From: an uncultured Lachnospiraceae bacterium
GTDB lineage: Bacteria; Bacillota; Clostridia; Lachnospirales; Lachnospiraceae
Length of the DNA: 52,424 nt
Reading direction: 5' to 3'
NCBI GenBank assembly: GCA_947626395.1
Contig: CANQRU010000087.1
Coordinates: 1-52,424, forward strand
Below the pieces are notes generated by a model that was given only the letters and a program-made list of their open reading frames with translations, was not told the origin of the DNA and made no database searches. Shown one piece after another: positions 8,472-15,191 of the stretch (position 1 is the first letter of the stretch; each line of letters starts with the position of its first letter). The translations under genes were made by a program, and so were the position numbers.

Positions 8472-8514
8472 GATCTGACGTTTTGGTTCCCCGCCTTGCG
8501 TCAGATCCTTTTTT
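8472..8514 (+). terminator. Stem-loop with T-run, pointing against phage transcription
   Basis: Perfect 9-bp arms GATCTGACG and CGTCAGATC enclose an 18-base loop, followed on the plus strand by CTTTTTTC. This is the form of an intrinsic terminator for rightward transcription, although all neighbouring genes read leftward. The right arm contains the stop codon of the coiled-coil gene. On the minus strand there is no T-run after the stem. Confidence 0.6.
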
Positions 8515-8770
8515 CTTCTATCTCTTTTCCGACCTGTTCCGACATTTCCCGGAACTCACGCTTCGCCTGATCGGACATTCTGGAATAACTTTCTTCATAC
8601 CAGAAAAGCGATCTATAAGGCCGGTCAAATTCCAGTTTGTCCCGTTCGACCCGCTTCCGAAGCTGTTCAATCTCCTTCGCCTGCCGCTTTATGCAATCCG
8701 CCATCTTTTTATGTTCCGCGATCGCTTCGTCTCGAAGCTGTTCTTCCGTGACCGCGGCCGTCCTATCCAT
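8501..8770 (-). CDS. Small coiled-coil phage protein
   Basis: 89 residues, not recognised. Nearly the whole length predicts a charged coiled coil (RQAKEIEQLRKRVERDKLEF, then a shorter amphipathic C-terminal helix). No signal peptide or membrane segment. The start codon overlaps the stop of the preceding 50-residue gene (ATGGATAG), so the two are probably translationally coupled. It lies just before the lytic transglycosylase. Confidence 0.65.
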   Translation of the reverse strand: MDRTAAVTEEQLRDEAIAEHKKMADCIKRQAKEIEQLRKRVERDKLEFDRPYRSLFWYEESYSRMSDQAKREFREMSEQVGKEIEEKRI

Positions 8771-8915
8771 TCGTCGGCGCCTGGTATTTCAGCGGCGCCG
8801 TCATAATAGCCAGATTCAGCGGCGGAAGTGCTGCGATCGCTTCCCGAAGATCCGTTTCATTCCTGATCCCGATCTTCTTCAGCGCTTCCTTCAGCTTTTT
8901 CGCCCTTTCTTCCAT
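8763..8915 (-). CDS. Small phage protein, 50 residues
   Basis: A short gene with a clear ribosome binding site (TAGGAGATCAGGAAG before ATG). The ribosome binding site begins at the stop of the upstream gene's frame, and the downstream gene overlaps its stop. The product begins MEERAKKLKEALKKIG and ends KYQAPTNG. It predicts an N-terminal amphipathic helix and no known domain. Its fit between neighbours, with overlap and a strong ribosome binding site, is the reason to call it real. Function unknown. Confidence 0.6.
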   Translation of the reverse strand: MEERAKKLKEALKKIGIRNETDLREAIAALPPLNLAIMTAPLKYQAPTNG

Positions 8916-8927
8916 CTTCCTGATCTC

Positions 8928-9185
8928 CTATTCTTCCCTGATCATAAATACCCGTGATAATGCCATCAGGCGGACCGCGGCGACCGCGATATTCTCCGCC
9001 ATCTGGTAAAACTGCCGGCTTGTCCCAACGTTAAAAAATTCATTCTGTATCACTTGCCCCTGATCCTGCATATCTAGAAGAAGCTTTTCCGTCTCCGCGT
9101 CTTTCATTTGCCCCGCTTCCCGGTCTGCAAGTTCAAAAAGCGCCTTCCTGATCCCGTCTTCCATCGTTTCGCCCCTCGACGTCAT
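8928..9185 (-). CDS. Phage hypothetical protein, 85 residues
   Basis: Not recognised. Mainly helical, with a central stretch MQDQGQVIQNEFFNVGTSRQ and a hydrophobic C-terminal helix (MAENIAVAAVRLMALSRVF). The first ATG overlaps the stop of the upstream gene (ATGA). A second ATG at 9164 has a better ribosome binding site (GAGGGGCG) and may be the actual start, giving 78 residues. Confidence 0.6.
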   Translation of the reverse strand: MTSRGETMEDGIRKALFELADREAGQMKDAETEKLLLDMQDQGQVIQNEFFNVGTSRQFYQMAENIAVAAVRLMALSRVFMIREE

Positions 9186-9493
9186 TCCAACTTAATTTCA
9201 TAATAGGTTTGTAGTATCATATCCTTAAATTCATATTCCGGCGCCTGATCCGGTTCGATCGGAGCCATCAGCCCCCGCTCCTTCCAGTCCTTCGCCCTGA
9301 TTTCCGTACTTGCCCGAAAATCGATCACGTCCGGATTTTCTTCGAGTGCCTTCTGAAGATCTCCGTTTCCGTGCCTGTCTTCCAGAACATGACCGATCAT
9401 TCCGCGATATCCCGTGAATATCTCTTTCCCGCCCCGGAAGATCCGGACCCGCTCCGGCCCTTTGATAAGCTCTAGCATATCGTATAGCTGCAT
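9182..9493 (-). CDS. Phage hypothetical protein, 103 residues
   Basis: Not recognised. A beta-rich N-terminus (ERVRIFRGGKEIFTGYRG) is followed by helices and a C-terminus ending LQTYYEIKLE, which resembles small phage proteins of unknown function from Clostridia. It overlaps the downstream gene by 4 bases (ATGA), which supports membership in one operon. Confidence 0.65.
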   Translation of the reverse strand: MQLYDMLELIKGPERVRIFRGGKEIFTGYRGMIGHVLEDRHGNGDLQKALEENPDVIDFRASTEIRAKDWKERGLMAPIEPDQAPEYEFKDMILQTYYEIKLE

Positions 9494-9507
9494 GACCTTC
9501 CCCCGCT

Positions 9508-9756
9508 CTAATCGTTGTATATGTAGATCCGCATGACGTGACGACCGGCCGAATCGCTTTCATCAAGCGGCGAAATATGCTTGATATCCTTTTCTGCCGC
9601 CTGATCGCGCCGCGCCTTCGCCGCGACCCCGAAGAAAACCGTCTTTTCCTCGACTGTTCCTTCCCTTTCATCGTCTAAAATGCGGACGATCGTATTCTGC
9701 CCGATCAGCGTCAGAAGCGCGCCGACCTGAATCTTTGCTTTTTCCATGTTTTCCAC
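9508..9756 (-). CDS. Phage hypothetical protein, 82 residues
   Basis: Not recognised. A likely small beta barrel (IQVGALLTLIGQNTIVRIL) followed by a basic helix. The start follows GGTGGAAAAC. It sits between the DUF6273 gene and another small gene in the same orientation. Confidence 0.6.
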   Translation of the reverse strand: MENMEKAKIQVGALLTLIGQNTIVRILDDEREGTVEEKTVFFGVAAKARRDQAAEKDIKHISPLDESDSAGRHVMRIYIYND

Positions 9757-9798
9757 CTTTCACCCGCGGTCCTTCCGGGCCGCGGGATTTCCTGATTA

Positions 9799-10668
9799 TT
9801 AGATGACGAATAGCGGGGCCACCGCTCCGTCGTCCGCCGCGCCGGCGCTGTAGCTGCGGCCGTAGTTGAGGAAATGGCAGAAGTCGGTCGTGCCGGCGGC
9901 TGACGGGTCCGCTGTCCAAAACCATGTCGAATATCCGCCGTCATCTTCTTCGAAAACAAGCCGATTCTTCCGAATTTCGAAATATGGGAACTGTTTGTCG
10001 ATCCCGTTGTATTCCGCTTCTTCGTTCGCGCCCTGAAGTTCGTATTCCGAAGGAAGGAAAATTCTGTCGAATGTTTCCACTGTCTCGAAGTCCTTTCCTT
10101 TCTTTACCTTCTGCGTCACTTTGTGCGGAATAATCAGAGTCTTCAGCCATTCCGGAAGCGTCTGGAAGAAATCGACGTTCAGATACTTCCGCAGATCCGA
10201 CGCGGCCCACCCGCCCGCGTTCGTGTTCTCCTTATTCATCTTATACTTCCCGATATAGGAAAACCGGAAAACCAGATCGCCGGTATTATAATGTGATTTA
10301 CCGATCAGAACGGCCGTCAGGCGCTTCCCGTCTGTCGTTTCGATATGTAATTCCGACCCCGGTTCTGCTTCCTGAAGTTCCTTCCTGAAGCTATTCACCG
10401 AAAATATCATCGTCTGCTTAAAGGAAGCTTCCACCGCGTCCCCTGCTGCCGGCTTCGCTTCCTGACCGCCTGCTGCCGCTGCCGGCCTTTCTTCCGGAAT
10501 ATCTTCCTTTTTCCCGGTCATAACCTCGCGCGTGTAGATGTGCGGAACCTCGCAGTTCGTCGCGTTCATAAGAAGATCAGCCTTCGCCGAAGATTTCACC
10601 AGTTCGTAAAATTCATTAAACCTTACCGGAATTTCAGTTTCCGCCCGGAATGCGTCTACTATTGACAT
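9799..10668 (-). CDS. Phage protein with C-terminal DUF6273 domain
   Basis: 289 residues. The N-terminal 60 residues are helical and contain DLLMNATNCEVPHIYTREVMTGK. A Pro/Ala-rich linker follows (two close copies of the recurring oligonucleotide encode it). The rest resembles DUF6273: FLPSEYEL, a WFWTADPS motif, then a glycine- and serine-rich end (FCHFLNYGRSYSAGAADDGAVAPLFVI region). This fold resembles C-type-lectin/sulfatase-modifying-factor ends, so carbohydrate or protein binding is possible. The gene overlaps the upstream one by 35 bases. Role in the phage unknown. Confidence 0.7.
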   Translation of the reverse strand: MSIVDAFRAETEIPVRFNEFYELVKSSAKADLLMNATNCEVPHIYTREVMTGKKEDIPEERPAAAAGGQEAKPAAGDAVEASFKQTMIFSVNSFRKELQEAEPGSELHIETTDGKRLTAVLIGKSHYNTGDLVFRFSYIGKYKMNKENTNAGGWAASDLRKYLNVDFFQTLPEWLKTLIIPHKVTQKVKKGKDFETVETFDRIFLPSEYELQGANEEAEYNGIDKQFPYFEIRKNRLVFEEDDGGYSTWFWTADPSAAGTTDFCHFLNYGRSYSAGAADDGAVAPLFVI

Positions 10669-10954
10669 ATTTTTGACTTCCTTTCCCGCCCTTCTTCGGA
10701 CGTCTGTTTTTCACTTTCACCACTTCGTCGATCGCCGTCGTAAATGTCCCGATCATAGCGTCCCGGATCTGAATATCCGTCATTCCTTCCTGCTGAAGCC
10801 GTTCCGCGATCTTCGCGCCGGCGAAGGCGTAAAGCGTGATCAGCTTCCGGACGTTCCCTTTATATACGACGATTGCGTCCTTCTCACCTTCCGGCAGATT
10901 CGCCACGATGTACGCCTGTGACCCGTCCGGAATTTCAAATTTCTGGTTGTTCAT
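10634..10954 (-). CDS. Phage hypothetical protein, 106 residues
   Basis: Not recognised. The start overlaps the stop of the methylase gene (ATGA), with AAGGAG upstream. The first part is beta-rich (SQAYIVANLPEG, IVVYKGNVRKL), the middle helical (AFAGAKIAERLQQEGMTDIQIRDAMIG), and the end strongly basic (RRPKKGGKGSQK), which suggests nucleic acid contact. This is inference only. Confidence 0.6.
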   Translation of the reverse strand: MNNQKFEIPDGSQAYIVANLPEGEKDAIVVYKGNVRKLITLYAFAGAKIAERLQQEGMTDIQIRDAMIGTFTTAIDEVVKVKNRRPKKGGKGSQKYVNSRRIPGGN

Positions 10955-11970
10955 CTTTTTCTTCGCTCCTTCCCGATAATCACTTCGTAATGCTCCGGGC
11001 CTTCGGCTCCCTGTTTTGACGTCAGAATCGACGGTTCTATATCCGGATTATCCTTTAGATACCAATTAACGATCATAAGCGCCCGTTCTGCGTCTTCCCG
11101 TGAAGGACCGACGCGAACCGCCACGTCGAACGTCAATTCGTTCTTTTTCATTCCCTCTCCCCCCCCTTCCTGAAAACTATCGAAAATATTCAGCTGACCC
11201 GGAACGTCGTAATTAAACCATAGCTTTTCTATTCGGGATCTTCCCCCTTCCGCCTGCGTCTTCAGCGTCGCCGTGTTCCAGCCTTTCAGAAAATCGTTAT
11301 ATAGTCCGTTGTCGTATCCGATTATCAGACACTTCCCCGGAAAAACAGTCACCGCTTCCAAAAGTCTGACGTGGTCTTCTTCCGTCATTTCGTATTTATA
11401 AAGATGTGCCTTCCGAATTTCCGGCAGATACGGCGGATCTAAGTAAGTGAAAACGTCTTCCGTGTCATACCGTTTCAGCAGTTCGACCGCGTCAAGCTGT
11501 TCGATCTGTGCTTCCTTCAGGCGGATCGCCGCTTCTTCTATCCGTTCCGGTACTTGATTCCACTGAAGCGTTGTTCGCGGGCTGTTCCCCTGCTGACTGC
11601 TTCGGAATCCGTTCTTATAGACGTTCCCGTTTCCGTAGCTTTGCCAACAGCGGACAAGGAATTTTCGCGCCTTCTCCACTTCATCGTCTTCCGATCCGTC
11701 GATATTGCAAAATTCATATTCCTGCCGGCTGTACGGCGTCAATTCCACCGCCGCGGCCAGTTCTGCCGGGCGCTCCCGGATCACTTTGAACAGGTTGAAG
11801 ACGTTTCCGTCCAGATCGTTCACCGTCTCGATCTTCGCCGGCTTCTTGTTGAAGAATACGGCCCCGGACCCGAAAAAAGGTTCTAAGTATACCTTATGTT
11901 CCGGAATAAATGAGACGATCCATTCCACGATCTTATTTTTCGCGCCGGGATATTTCAGAATTTGCTTCAT
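10951..11970 (-). CDS. Dam-type DNA adenine methylase, fused to a small extra domain
   Basis: N6-adenine DNA methyltransferase of the D12 class: the AdoMet motif region (KYPGAKNKIVEWI, EPFFGSGAVFFNK) at the N-terminus and the catalytic DPPY (TYLDPPYLPE) in the second half. The methylase proper ends near LNIFDSF. The frame continues through a G-rich linker (QEGGGEG) into 66 residues starting MKKNELTFDV. The linker is coded by eight consecutive G (plus-strand C-run 11159-11166). With seven G the methylase would stop at a TGA overlapping the next ATG. The fusion may therefore be a recent indel, a slippage site, or an assembly error. Probably protects phage DNA or regulates. The start was chosen at the ATG preceding KQILKYPGAK. 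Confidence 0.9.
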   Translation of the reverse strand: MKQILKYPGAKNKIVEWIVSFIPEHKVYLEPFFGSGAVFFNKKPAKIETVNDLDGNVFNLFKVIRERPAELAAAVELTPYSRQEYEFCNIDGSEDDEVEKARKFLVRCWQSYGNGNVYKNGFRSSQQGNSPRTTLQWNQVPERIEEAAIRLKEAQIEQLDAVELLKRYDTEDVFTYLDPPYLPEIRKAHLYKYEMTEEDHVRLLEAVTVFPGKCLIIGYDNGLYNDFLKGWNTATLKTQAEGGRSRIEKLWFNYDVPGQLNIFDSFQEGGGEGMKKNELTFDVAVRVGPSREDAERALMIVNWYLKDNPDIEPSILTSKQGAEGPEHYEVIIGKERRKR

Positions 11971-11995
11971 TCTTCCCGTTCTCCCCTTCCGCCCG

Positions 11996-12301
11996 TCATA
12001 TCCTTCCGGACATAGCTTCGATAATGAAATACCCCACCGCTTCCGGCAGATCCGCAAAGTCTTCTTCGTCCGCTCCCACGATCAGAATGTCACCGCAGAA
12101 ACTTGTTGCCCCGATCGTGCAATTATACGGCTTCCCTTTGATCCGCCCTTCTTCGTCGCAGATGACCACGACGCGGGACGATAAAAGCATATAGGAAACC
12201 GTTTCAATATGACCGCCGACCGCCTGCTGCAAGGCGTCAAGCGTATTTTCGATATCAATTCTTTCCGGCATTTCGCCGACCTTCTTCAAAATTGCCTTCA
12301 T
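11996..12301 (-). CDS. DUF3846-like phage protein
   Basis: 101 residues. The pattern (MKAILKKVGEMPERIDIENTLDALQQAVGG, then VVICDEEGRIKGKPYN and a loop before GDILIVG) matches DUF3846, small proteins common in phages and conjugative elements, function unknown. The start was chosen at the ATG directly after the shared leader GGAAGGATCAGACC; a longer frame begins 9 codons upstream without support. Confidence 0.85.
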   Translation of the reverse strand: MKAILKKVGEMPERIDIENTLDALQQAVGGHIETVSYMLLSSRVVVICDEEGRIKGKPYNCTIGATSFCGDILIVGADEEDFADLPEAVGYFIIEAMSGRI

Positions 12302-12317
12302 GGTCTGATCCTTCCTT

Positions 12318-12902
12318 TCATTCTTCAAGTACCGCTTCCGCGGCCTTCCGCGCCGCTTCCAATGTATTCCATTTCAGCGTGTCGCCCTTCCTGACCTGCA
12401 TATCTCCCACAAACGCATAAAAATGCGAACCGCCTTCGAATCTTCTGACCCGGATATCTTCGCGCCGGTATGAAGGGAAGATCGGCTCTTTCCTGTGGAC
12501 GAACTGCGAATACTTCAGAAGGAACGTATGACCGCCGACCCGGTTCATGAACACGGCCCCGTATTCGCGTATATTTCGAAGTTCCGACTGAAATGTTTCC
12601 AACTGAAGCCCCTTGATCCCGTCGATAAATGACCCGCCCGATCTCCCCGCGATCATAACTGCCGCCTGTTCATACAAGAAGTTTCTGTTCCCCTCTAACG
12701 TGGCGGCGATCCGTTCTTCCATCGTCATATCTTCCAGGCGCCGGCCTTCTGCCCTATTTCTGATCACTCCTTCATAACGCGCGCCGTCCGTCTTTTCGTG
12801 ATATTCAAGAAGCTGTTCCGGGTCCGTGATTTTAAGCCACCAGCCGCGTGATTCCTTGTCCTCTGCAAGAATGAACGTCCAACTTTTCCCCGTTTCTGTC
12901 AT
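12318..12902 (-). CDS. Phage hypothetical protein, 194 residues
   Basis: Not recognised. Start directly after the shared leader (GAGAGGATCAGACC). The N-terminus looks like a small beta domain (SWTFILAEDKESRGWWLKI); the middle is helical and the C-terminus again beta-rich (FYAFVGDMQVRKGDTLKWNTLEAARKA). Located in the early gene run between DUF3846 and another unknown. Confidence 0.6.
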   Translation of the reverse strand: MTETGKSWTFILAEDKESRGWWLKITDPEQLLEYHEKTDGARYEGVIRNRAEGRRLEDMTMEERIAATLEGNRNFLYEQAAVMIAGRSGGSFIDGIKGLQLETFQSELRNIREYGAVFMNRVGGHTFLLKYSQFVHRKEPIFPSYRREDIRVRRFEGGSHFYAFVGDMQVRKGDTLKWNTLEAARKAAEAVLEE

Positions 12903-12924
12903 GGTCTGATCCTCTCTTTCCTTC

Positions 12925-13395
12925 TTATTCTTTACTTCCCGGCCGGAAGATCAGCGTCAGAATCCGCCTGACGGCCGCCCGGACATTCTGGAATATCGTC
13001 CCGGCACCTGCCCCGCCGTCCTCTTTCCTGCGGAGCGGCGCGGCGATCGTCGCTTTTAACCGTTCGACCGCCCGCTTCAAGTGTTCCAATTCTTCCCGGA
13101 TCGCCTGATCCCGGTCCGCCTGCTGCCCCTGCTGCCCCTGCCGGTCTTCCTTCCGACGCGGCGGCCGGCGCGCCACCTTCACGGCCACGATCTGAATGTC
13201 GTTATACGCGATATTGATTTCCTGAACGGAATATTCTGCCGCCCGCGCGATGACCTGATCCGCCGCTTCTTCCGGCGTGTACTCGTTCAGCGTCACGGTC
13301 TCCGGTTCCGGGTCCTTTCGGTCCGCCTTAAAAGCGATATGTATTTCCGCCCCGCCGATACTCCCGATCTTCTTCAGTAAGTCCGAAACTTTCAC
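12925..13395 (-). CDS. Phage hypothetical protein with GTG start, 156 residues
   Basis: Not recognised. A longer frame extends 13 codons upstream, but the GTG placed exactly after GGAAGGATCAGACC matches the leader of five neighbouring genes and avoids overlap with the upstream gene. The N-terminal half is beta-rich (AEIHIAFKADRKD, INIAYNDIQIVAVKV). A basic, glutamine-rich linker (GQQGQQADRDQ region) leads into a helix (EELEHLKRAVERLKATI) and a basic C-terminus. Possibly binds nucleic acid. Confidence 0.6.
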   Translation of the reverse strand: MKVSDLLKKIGSIGGAEIHIAFKADRKDPEPETVTLNEYTPEEAADQVIARAAEYSVQEINIAYNDIQIVAVKVARRPPRRKEDRQGQQGQQADRDQAIREELEHLKRAVERLKATIAAPLRRKEDGGAGAGTIFQNVRAAVRRILTLIFRPGSKE

Positions 13396-13414
13396 GGTCT
13401 GATCCTTCCTTTCT

Positions 13415-14104
13415 CTAAATAACCCAATATTCACGCGGGATTTCGCGAAGCAGATCGTTTAGTTTGAACACCTCGCGACTGCAATCTTTGAAGCCGTATG
13501 AATCTTTATTCGCTGCTTCGTACTGTTCTTCGATCGCCTTTACCGCCTTCAGCTTGTCCATATTCTCACCGCGTAGGATCTCGATCGCCGCCGAAAGACA
13601 GTCATAACGATACCGAACGGCGATGTATGAATGAAGAATCTTCAGGCTTTGCGCGACCGCTTCCAGAAGTTCCTTTTTCGTTAGCTTCATCAGCTTTTTG
13701 GCGGCTTCCTGTTCCGCGTAGGCGTATTCATACGGTTCCAATCCGTAATAGTCCCCTTCGTATTCGTCATATCCCAAGTATCCCTCGCTATATGACGCCC
13801 CGGCTGCCGGGAACAGCAGATCGAAGTATTCCCCGACGTATGTATCATTCAGATCTGTCTGAAACTGTTCAAGTTCCGCTTCCAGATCTGTAAATTCCAT
13901 CTTAAATTCGAAGGCTTCATCTTCGTCCCCGGCCAGTGCGTTCACAAGTGATTCGATATCATTGTCATACCAGTGAATTTCTTCACAAGCTTCCATCATG
14001 TCATATAATTCCGACTGGATCGATTCCAAATTCAGATTTTTGGCGATCGGCTTTTTATATCGAAGCTGTTTCGCCTGAAATGCCCTTTGTTCTTCTGCTG
14101 TCAT
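13415..14104 (-). CDS. Phage hypothetical protein, acidic, 229 residues
   Basis: Not recognised. Preceded by the shared leader (GGGGATCAGACC then ATG). The first half is strongly acidic (DIESLVNALAGDEDEAFEF and a tyrosine-rich EGYLGYDEYEGDYYGLEPYEY region); the second half is helical and more basic. Such acidic, Tyr-rich proteins can be DNA mimics or decoys, but there is no direct evidence here. It contains a PAAG stretch like several other genes of this prophage. Confidence 0.6.
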   Translation of the reverse strand: MTAEEQRAFQAKQLRYKKPIAKNLNLESIQSELYDMMEACEEIHWYDNDIESLVNALAGDEDEAFEFKMEFTDLEAELEQFQTDLNDTYVGEYFDLLFPAAGASYSEGYLGYDEYEGDYYGLEPYEYAYAEQEAAKKLMKLTKKELLEAVAQSLKILHSYIAVRYRYDCLSAAIEILRGENMDKLKAVKAIEEQYEAANKDSYGFKDCSREVFKLNDLLREIPREYWVI

Positions 14105-14124
14105 GGTCTGATCCCCTTTCCCGA

Positions 14125-14397
14125 TTAAAAGAAGTTAATTCTTCTTTTGACTTTCTTCGGCTCCCAATCCATGACGGCCGGATCTTCATTAAACCGGAAG
14201 ATCATATTTTCGACCGGCTCCCCGTCTTCCCTGTCCTTGAAATACGCGATCATAAGATCGTCGATCTTGAACGACGTGGAAGAAGGAACATAGAACTGAA
14301 AACTGACCTGTTGCAAATTCCGAAGGCCCTCTATGACCTTCAGCGCCTTTTCTACCTTCCCGGCCCGCTCCTTTGCCGCCTGCGCTTCGTCCTTCAT
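14125..14397 (-). CDS. Phage hypothetical protein, 90 residues
   Basis: Not recognised. Start directly after the shared leader (GAGAGGATCAGACC). An N-terminal helix (EAQAAKERAGKVEKALKVIEG) is followed by a beta-rich part (VSFQFYVPSSTSFKIDDLMIAYF). A longer overlapping frame in another register lacks the leader and was rejected. Confidence 0.55.
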   Translation of the reverse strand: MKDEAQAAKERAGKVEKALKVIEGLRNLQQVSFQFYVPSSTSFKIDDLMIAYFKDREDGEPVENMIFRFNEDPAVMDWEPKKVKRRINFF

Positions 14398-14418
14398 GGT
14401 CTGATCCTCTCCCTTCCC

Positions 14419-14796
14419 TCAAACGTCGAAACAAACGCTTCTATATGCGAAGAATCTGTTGTTCCGCTCGAAGGTCTTCGTCCACGACGTAAACGGCCGC
14501 CCGGTGCAATCGTAGGCCGAAGGAACGATTTCCATGACCTCGTATTCCTCGACATATTCCTTCGCTTCTTCCAGTGTCCGGAGCCGGTCCGGAAGTTCGA
14601 TCAGTTCGATATAGCCGTCGATCCCGTTATTCTTCACGATCCGCCGATCCGATTTCTGCGCTTTCTTCCTGAAGAATCTCCGAAGTTCCTTCTTCAGATC
14701 CTTAACAATATCTTCCGCCCAAACCTTCCCCGTCATGCCCTTGATGTAGCTGATTACTTCCCGCGCGTCGTTGTAGTTGCAGATTCCGTAATACAT
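14419..14796 (-). CDS. Phage hypothetical protein, 125 residues
   Basis: Not recognised. Start directly after GGAAGGATCAGACT, the first of six leaders in transcription order. Helical and basic first half (VWAEDIVKDLKKELRRFFRKKAQKS), then a mixed domain ending RNNRFFAYRSVCFDV, resembling the C-termini of DpnD/PcfM-like small proteins (weak impression). Confidence 0.55.
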   Translation of the reverse strand: MYYGICNYNDAREVISYIKGMTGKVWAEDIVKDLKKELRRFFRKKAQKSDRRIVKNNGIDGYIELIELPDRLRTLEEAKEYVEEYEVMEIVPSAYDCTGRPFTSWTKTFERNNRFFAYRSVCFDV

Positions 14797-14819
14797 AGTC
14801 TGATCCTTCCTTTCTTTTG

Positions 14820-15017
14820 TTATCCGATCGCCCGCTGTGCCACTTCCGCACTATACCCTGATTTTTCATCTGTCGCGCCGCGCTCCAGTTCTCTGTAAAT
14901 CGTCGCGATATGAACGCCCACCGCCGCCGCGATCTCTTTTTCCGTGTTGCCGTTGTTTCTCATTTCCTCAATCTGCTTCCTGTCGGAAAATACTAACCTT
15001 TTGTATTTCCTCGCCAT
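14820..15017 (-). CDS. Small HTH protein (IS30/HTH_38-like)
   Basis: 65 residues, nearly all one helix-turn-helix: RLVFSDRKQIEEM, then NTEKEIAAAVGVHIATIYREL, typical of HTH_38 found at the N-terminus of IS30 transposases and in stand-alone phage regulators. There is no catalytic domain. AAAGGAG precedes the ATG. It is the first gene of the visible phage block, just downstream of the tandem terminators, and may control the early operon. Confidence 0.8.
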   Translation of the reverse strand: MARKYKRLVFSDRKQIEEMRNNGNTEKEIAAAVGVHIATIYRELERGATDEKSGYSAEVAQRAIG

Positions 15018-15035
15018 TTTCCCGCTCCTTTCCTG

Positions 15036-15078
15036 AAAAAAATAAATGCGTATGAGTATTTGAACCCATACGCATTTA
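15036..15078 (-). terminator. Intrinsic terminator 1 of a tandem pair
   Basis: Minus-strand stem AAATGCGTATG ... CATACGCATTT (11-12 bp, perfect, 12-base loop) followed by ATTTTTTT. Lies between the metal ATPase gene and the first phage gene. Confidence 0.85.
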
Positions 15079-15095
15079 ACGCCCGAAAATATGGT

Positions 15096-15139
15096 AAAAA
15101 AATAAATGCGAATTGAGTTCTTAACTCTTTTCGCATTTA
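15096..15139 (-). terminator. Intrinsic terminator 2 of a tandem pair
   Basis: Minus-strand stem with outer arms AAATGCGAA/TTCGCATTT and an inner GAGTT/AACTC stem, followed by ATTTTTTT. The last 15 bases (CGCATTTATTTTTTT) equal those of terminator 1, at a distance of exactly 60 bp. It ends transcription from the metal ATPase gene. Confidence 0.85.
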
Positions 15140-15191
15140 ATTTTAAAACTTAGCTTTCAGCCGACATTCCAAAACCGTATCTCAACTTCGC

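Larger units (their letters stand above)
12302..14816 (-). repeat. Family of six near-identical gene leaders
   Basis: Six consecutive genes (starts at 14796, 14397, 14104, 13395, 12902 and 12301) are each preceded by about 15-20 bases of the form GAAAGGAAGGATCAGACC, abutting the start codon. The ribosome binding core is GGAAGGA or AGAGGA, and GATCAGAC(C/T) is invariant. A weaker variant precedes the ASCH gene (start 6631). Other genes of the prophage lack it. Confidence 0.9.

Noticed and set aside
9799-10668. DUF6273 protein as the variable target of a diversity-generating retroelement
   Set aside because: The C-terminal fold is reminiscent, but no reverse transcriptase, template repeat or A-biased variable region is visible in the window.
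14820-15017. IS30 transposase remnant
   Set aside because: Only the HTH is similar; the gene has its own ribosome binding site and stop, no DDE domain follows, and such stand-alone HTH proteins are common in phages.
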